A stretch of 7,424 bases of DNA from Treponemataceae bacterium (GTDB lineage: Bacteria > Spirochaetota > Spirochaetia > Treponematales > Treponemataceae): the NCBI GenBank assembly GCA_024697985.1, contig JAILRX010000175.1, positions 1-7,424 on the forward strand, in the 5' to 3' direction. The translations under genes were made by a program, and so were the position numbers. Under the pieces are notes generated by a model, which saw only the letters and a program-made list of their open reading frames with translations, searched no databases and had not been told where the DNA came from. Below, one piece after another: positions 6,066 to 7,424 of the stretch; within the stretch, counting starts at the first letter, position 1, and each line of letters begins with the position of its first letter.

Positions 6066-6100
6066 GCATTTTAGAGAAAAGGGTAAAAAAAATAGAAGTA

Positions 6101-6253
6101 GGACTCGAAACGGAGTGAGCGGCCCCAAAAAAGGCGAGCAGTGCGCAGCGTTTTAGGGCAAATTGCCAGGGACGGCAATTTAGCGAACGGAGGCGGCCGT
6201 GGAGGGAGCGGACAGGAGGGGCGCGACTGGAACGGCGAGTCCTGCCCCCGCTA
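6101..6253 (+). repeat. GC-rich non-coding island with tRNA-like ends
   Basis: About 150 GC-rich, purine-patterned bases without a coding frame. The left end, ggactcgaaac (6101-6111), is the reverse complement of a tRNA T-arm, and aggactcg (6100-6107) is inverted as cgagtcct at 6236-6243. The right end is the exact 18-bp copy of the tRNA 3' end. Inside, aaattgcc (6160-6167) and ggcaattt (6174-6181) make a perfect 8-bp hairpin. It resembles the island at 2337-2453 in composition (gcgaacggaggcgg beside gcgagcgaggaggc) and in sitting directly after an intrinsic terminator. It may be a dispersed repeat or the scar of an integrated element. Strand is arbitrary. Confidence 0.5.
6236..6253 (+). repeat. 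Direct repeat copy 2 (att-like duplicate of tRNA 3' end)
   Basis: Exact 18-bp copy of 6012-6029, at the right edge of the GC-rich island. The copy lacks the rest of the tRNA, so it is not a second tRNA gene. Confidence 0.75.
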
Positions 6254-6283
6254 AAGCGCTAAAACCTTATGTTATAAGGTATT

Positions 6284-6559
6284 TTGTTTCAGGCTGGTAG
6301 TAATGAATATTTTCAGGAGATGGAAGAGCTAAAAAGAAGTTATGGCAGTTATGTCAAAAATCCCAGCCCTGAAAATGCTAAATCTATGGTTGATGCATTT
6401 TTTGGAGGACCCAAAGGCTTTTTTGATGATTTTGAAAAATGGCTGTTAAGCATGACTCCCGGCTATTTAAGAAAGCTTGCCAGTTTATTGGAGAACAGAG
6501 GCTGCAAAAACTATCGCGAATATAAAAAAGGAGTCTTCAAAAGCGGTATAGAAAGGTAG
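6284..6559 (+). CDS. Hypothetical protein, 91 aa
   Basis: I do not recognise this protein. The frame opens after a stop at 6275-6277. The only upstream start is TTG at 6284, with AAGG (6276-6279) four nt before it; ATG at 6320 (residue 13) has no spaced Shine-Dalgarno sequence, though aggag touches it. The protein is soluble and charged, with FFGGPKGFFDDFEKWL (about residues 39-54) and TPGYLRKLASLLENRG (about 58-73) likely to form helices. It has no signal peptide or membrane span. Near the predicted start, accttat-gtt-ataaggt (6264-6280) forms a hairpin that would bury the Shine-Dalgarno sequence. It could be a small conserved gene, or the remnant of something disrupted by the neighbouring att-like repeat. 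Confidence 0.5.
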   Translation: MFQAGSNEYFQEMEELKRSYGSYVKNPSPENAKSMVDAFFGGPKGFFDDFEKWLLSMTPGYLRKLASLLENRGCKNYREYKKGVFKSGIER

Positions 6560-6587
6560 TTTTGCAAACTTGAAAAAACAGAAAATG

Positions 6588-6654
6588 AGCCCCAGACCGT
6601 TTATCCGGTCTATCACATATGCAGGTACACACGGGGACCTGAGGGATGGCTTTT
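6588..6654 (+). other. Candidate structured RNA or leader element
   Basis: Two perfect hairpins, agaccg/cggtct (6594-6599 with 6606-6611) and caggt/acctg (6622-6626 with 6637-6641), are enclosed by pairing of agcc (6588-6591) with ggct (6648-6651), and possibly two more G-C pairs, making a three-way junction followed by tttt. It matches no RNA family I know and contains no ORF of note. It could equally be chance pairing in the 3' region of the 91-residue gene. Confidence 0.3.
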
Positions 6655-6669
6655 AGTAAAGAAGAAAGA

Positions 6670-6696
6670 CTTTGCAAGGTTGCAAAGGAGTTTTTT
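6670..6696 (+). terminator. Probable intrinsic terminator
   Basis: ctttgc (6670-6675) pairs with gcaaag (6682-6687), extendable inward to a tight loop, and tttttt (6691-6696) follows after gag. It would end transcription from the 91-residue gene and any structured element before the next gene. Confidence 0.55.
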
Positions 6697-6703
6697 AGTT
6701 AGG

Positions 6704-6769
6704 TGTGTCGTTCTTTGACACAGTTATAGGGTATAATATCTGTAAAATTGGTACTTTTTATGGTATAAT
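6704..6769 (+). promoter_or_regulatory. Promoter region of the HsdR-like gene, with tandem -10 boxes and a palindrome
   Basis: TATAAT occurs at 6732-6737 and again at 6764-6769, each inside ggtataat, 32 bp apart. The second is preceded by TG one base away (extended -10) and should start transcription near 6776, 25 nt before the ATG. TTGACA at 6715-6720 is perfect but only 11 nt from the first -10, so it does not form a standard promoter with it. An inverted repeat tgtgtc...gacaca (6704-6709 with 6717-6722) overlaps it and could be an operator. Confidence 0.5.
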
Positions 6770-6800
6770 TTTCTTATAGTTTTAAAAAGAGAATAAACGT

Positions 6801-7424
6801 ATGAGCAATTTTACATTTTTACAGACCTACTGGCCGGATTTCGCTAAAACGATGGAATTTGCAGAGAATTATGTTTATACAGATCCTGCATCCAGTAAGA
6901 ATAAATCAGGTCTTTTTGTAGAATTAATGGTCAGGGAAATTATGCGTATCGAAAATATCCCTGAACCAGAATATGACAATACTCATTATACCCGTACTAA
7001 GATTCTTAAATCTGAAGGTCTTCTTCCTTACGATGTAAATCAGTGGATTAATCAGGTCCGCATTAAACGAAATGATTCAACACATGAAAATATTGCTTCT
7101 GAACAAGAAGCTCTGTCTGTTTTAGCTTTTACATACCAGATAGCGATTTGGTTCATGCAGACTTATGGAGACTCTAACTTTAAGCCAGAAGAATTTGTAA
7201 AACCGCAAGTTCCCAAAAAGAAAATCAACCTGATGCCTCTTGTAAAAAATCAGGAAAAGAAAATTGAAGAACAGAAAACAGAACTTGAAAATGCAGTAGC
7301 AACCATTGCAGAAAAAGAAGCCGCTATTGCAGAGCGAGATAAAAAGCTGTCAGAACTGGAAGCCGAAATAGAAAAATCCCGAAAAGAACGTGAGACAATT
7401 CAAAATCTTACTCCTCAAAGTTCT
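6801..7424 (+). CDS. DUF4145 / type I restriction R-subunit-like protein, N-terminal 208 residues (3' truncated by window)
   Basis: ATG at 6801, weak Shine-Dalgarno (aagaga), open to the end of the window. Residues 1-120 (starting MSNFTFLQTYWPDF, then AENYVYTDPASS) look like the N-terminal helical domain seen in HsdR-type restriction subunits and DEAD/DEAH helicases that carry DUF4145. The late motif IKRNDSTHE (88-96) fits that domain's R..GN.a.H signature in a degenerate form. Residues about 148-200 are a strongly charged coiled coil (EKKIEEQKTELE...KKLSELEAEIEK), usual between this domain and the nuclease/helicase part. In that family the rest would hold a nuclease core and an SF2 helicase that translocates DNA, but none of it is visible. 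No modification or specificity gene is present upstream, so hsdM/hsdS would have to lie downstream. Confidence 0.7.
   Translation, partial: MSNFTFLQTYWPDFAKTMEFAENYVYTDPASSKNKSGLFVELMVREIMRIENIPEPEYDNTHYTRTKILKSEGLLPYDVNQWINQVRIKRNDSTHENIASEQEALSVLAFTYQIAIWFMQTYGDSNFKPEEFVKPQVPKKKINLMPLVKNQEKKIEEQKTELENAVATIAEKEAAIAERDKKLSELEAEIEKSRKERETIQNLTPQSS

Noticed and set aside
6230..6254. Second tRNA gene at the 18-bp copy
   Set aside because: Only the T-loop to acceptor end is present; no anticodon or D-arm precedes it.
1..7424. CRISPR array or insertion sequence
   Set aside because: No regularly spaced repeats and no transposase or integrase reading frame on either strand.

Overview
The window looks like a piece of an AT-rich, strictly or facultatively anaerobic bacterial chromosome, most likely a gut or rumen Treponema-type spirochaete. 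That assignment is an inference. It rests on the anaerobic (class III) ribonucleotide reductase, a ferredoxin-type flavoprotein, heavy use of CGA for arginine in several genes, and the general feel of the proteins; no rRNA is present to settle it.

Layout: (1) 2-1033 is the C-terminal part of a GltD-like FAD/NAD(P) oxidoreductase with a C-terminal Fe-S segment, ending at a hairpin. (2) 1152-2264 is a polytopic membrane protein of about nine segments (DUF5692-like), closed by a strong intrinsic terminator. (3) 2337-2453 is a GC-rich, non-coding, repeat-like island. (4) 2485-2746 is an unusually rich control region: a distal extended -10 promoter, two adjacent DnaA boxes, and a near-perfect sigma70 promoter with one NrdR box between -35 and -10 and a second, weaker one 31 bp downstream over the start point. 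(5) 2747-5909 is the anaerobic ribonucleotide reductase operon. (6) 5957-6029 is an initiator tRNA-Met with its terminator, followed by a GC-rich stretch that ends in an 18-bp exact copy of the tRNA 3' end. (7) 6284-6559 is an unrecognised 91-codon ORF. (8) 6560-6800 is an intergenic region with several inverted repeats and two TATAAT boxes. (9) 6801-end is the N-terminal 208 residues of a DUF4145/HsdR-like restriction-type protein that runs off the window.

The most notable observation is that the class III reductase is split into two genes. The 775-codon nrdD has the ATP-cone, the active-site cysteine and the zinc-type cysteines, but ends without the glycyl-radical segment. That segment (RRITGYLVG and the conserved tail after it) is encoded by a separate 54-codon gene at 5155-5319, with its own Shine-Dalgarno sequence and a TTG start, in another frame and 80 nt downstream. 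nrdG, the radical-SAM activase that would install the radical, follows 26 nt later. The three genes read as one operon: a large catalytic subunit, a detachable radical-bearing mini-subunit, and the activase. NrdR and DnaA sites upstream suggest that dNTP supply is tied both to nucleotide pools and to replication initiation.
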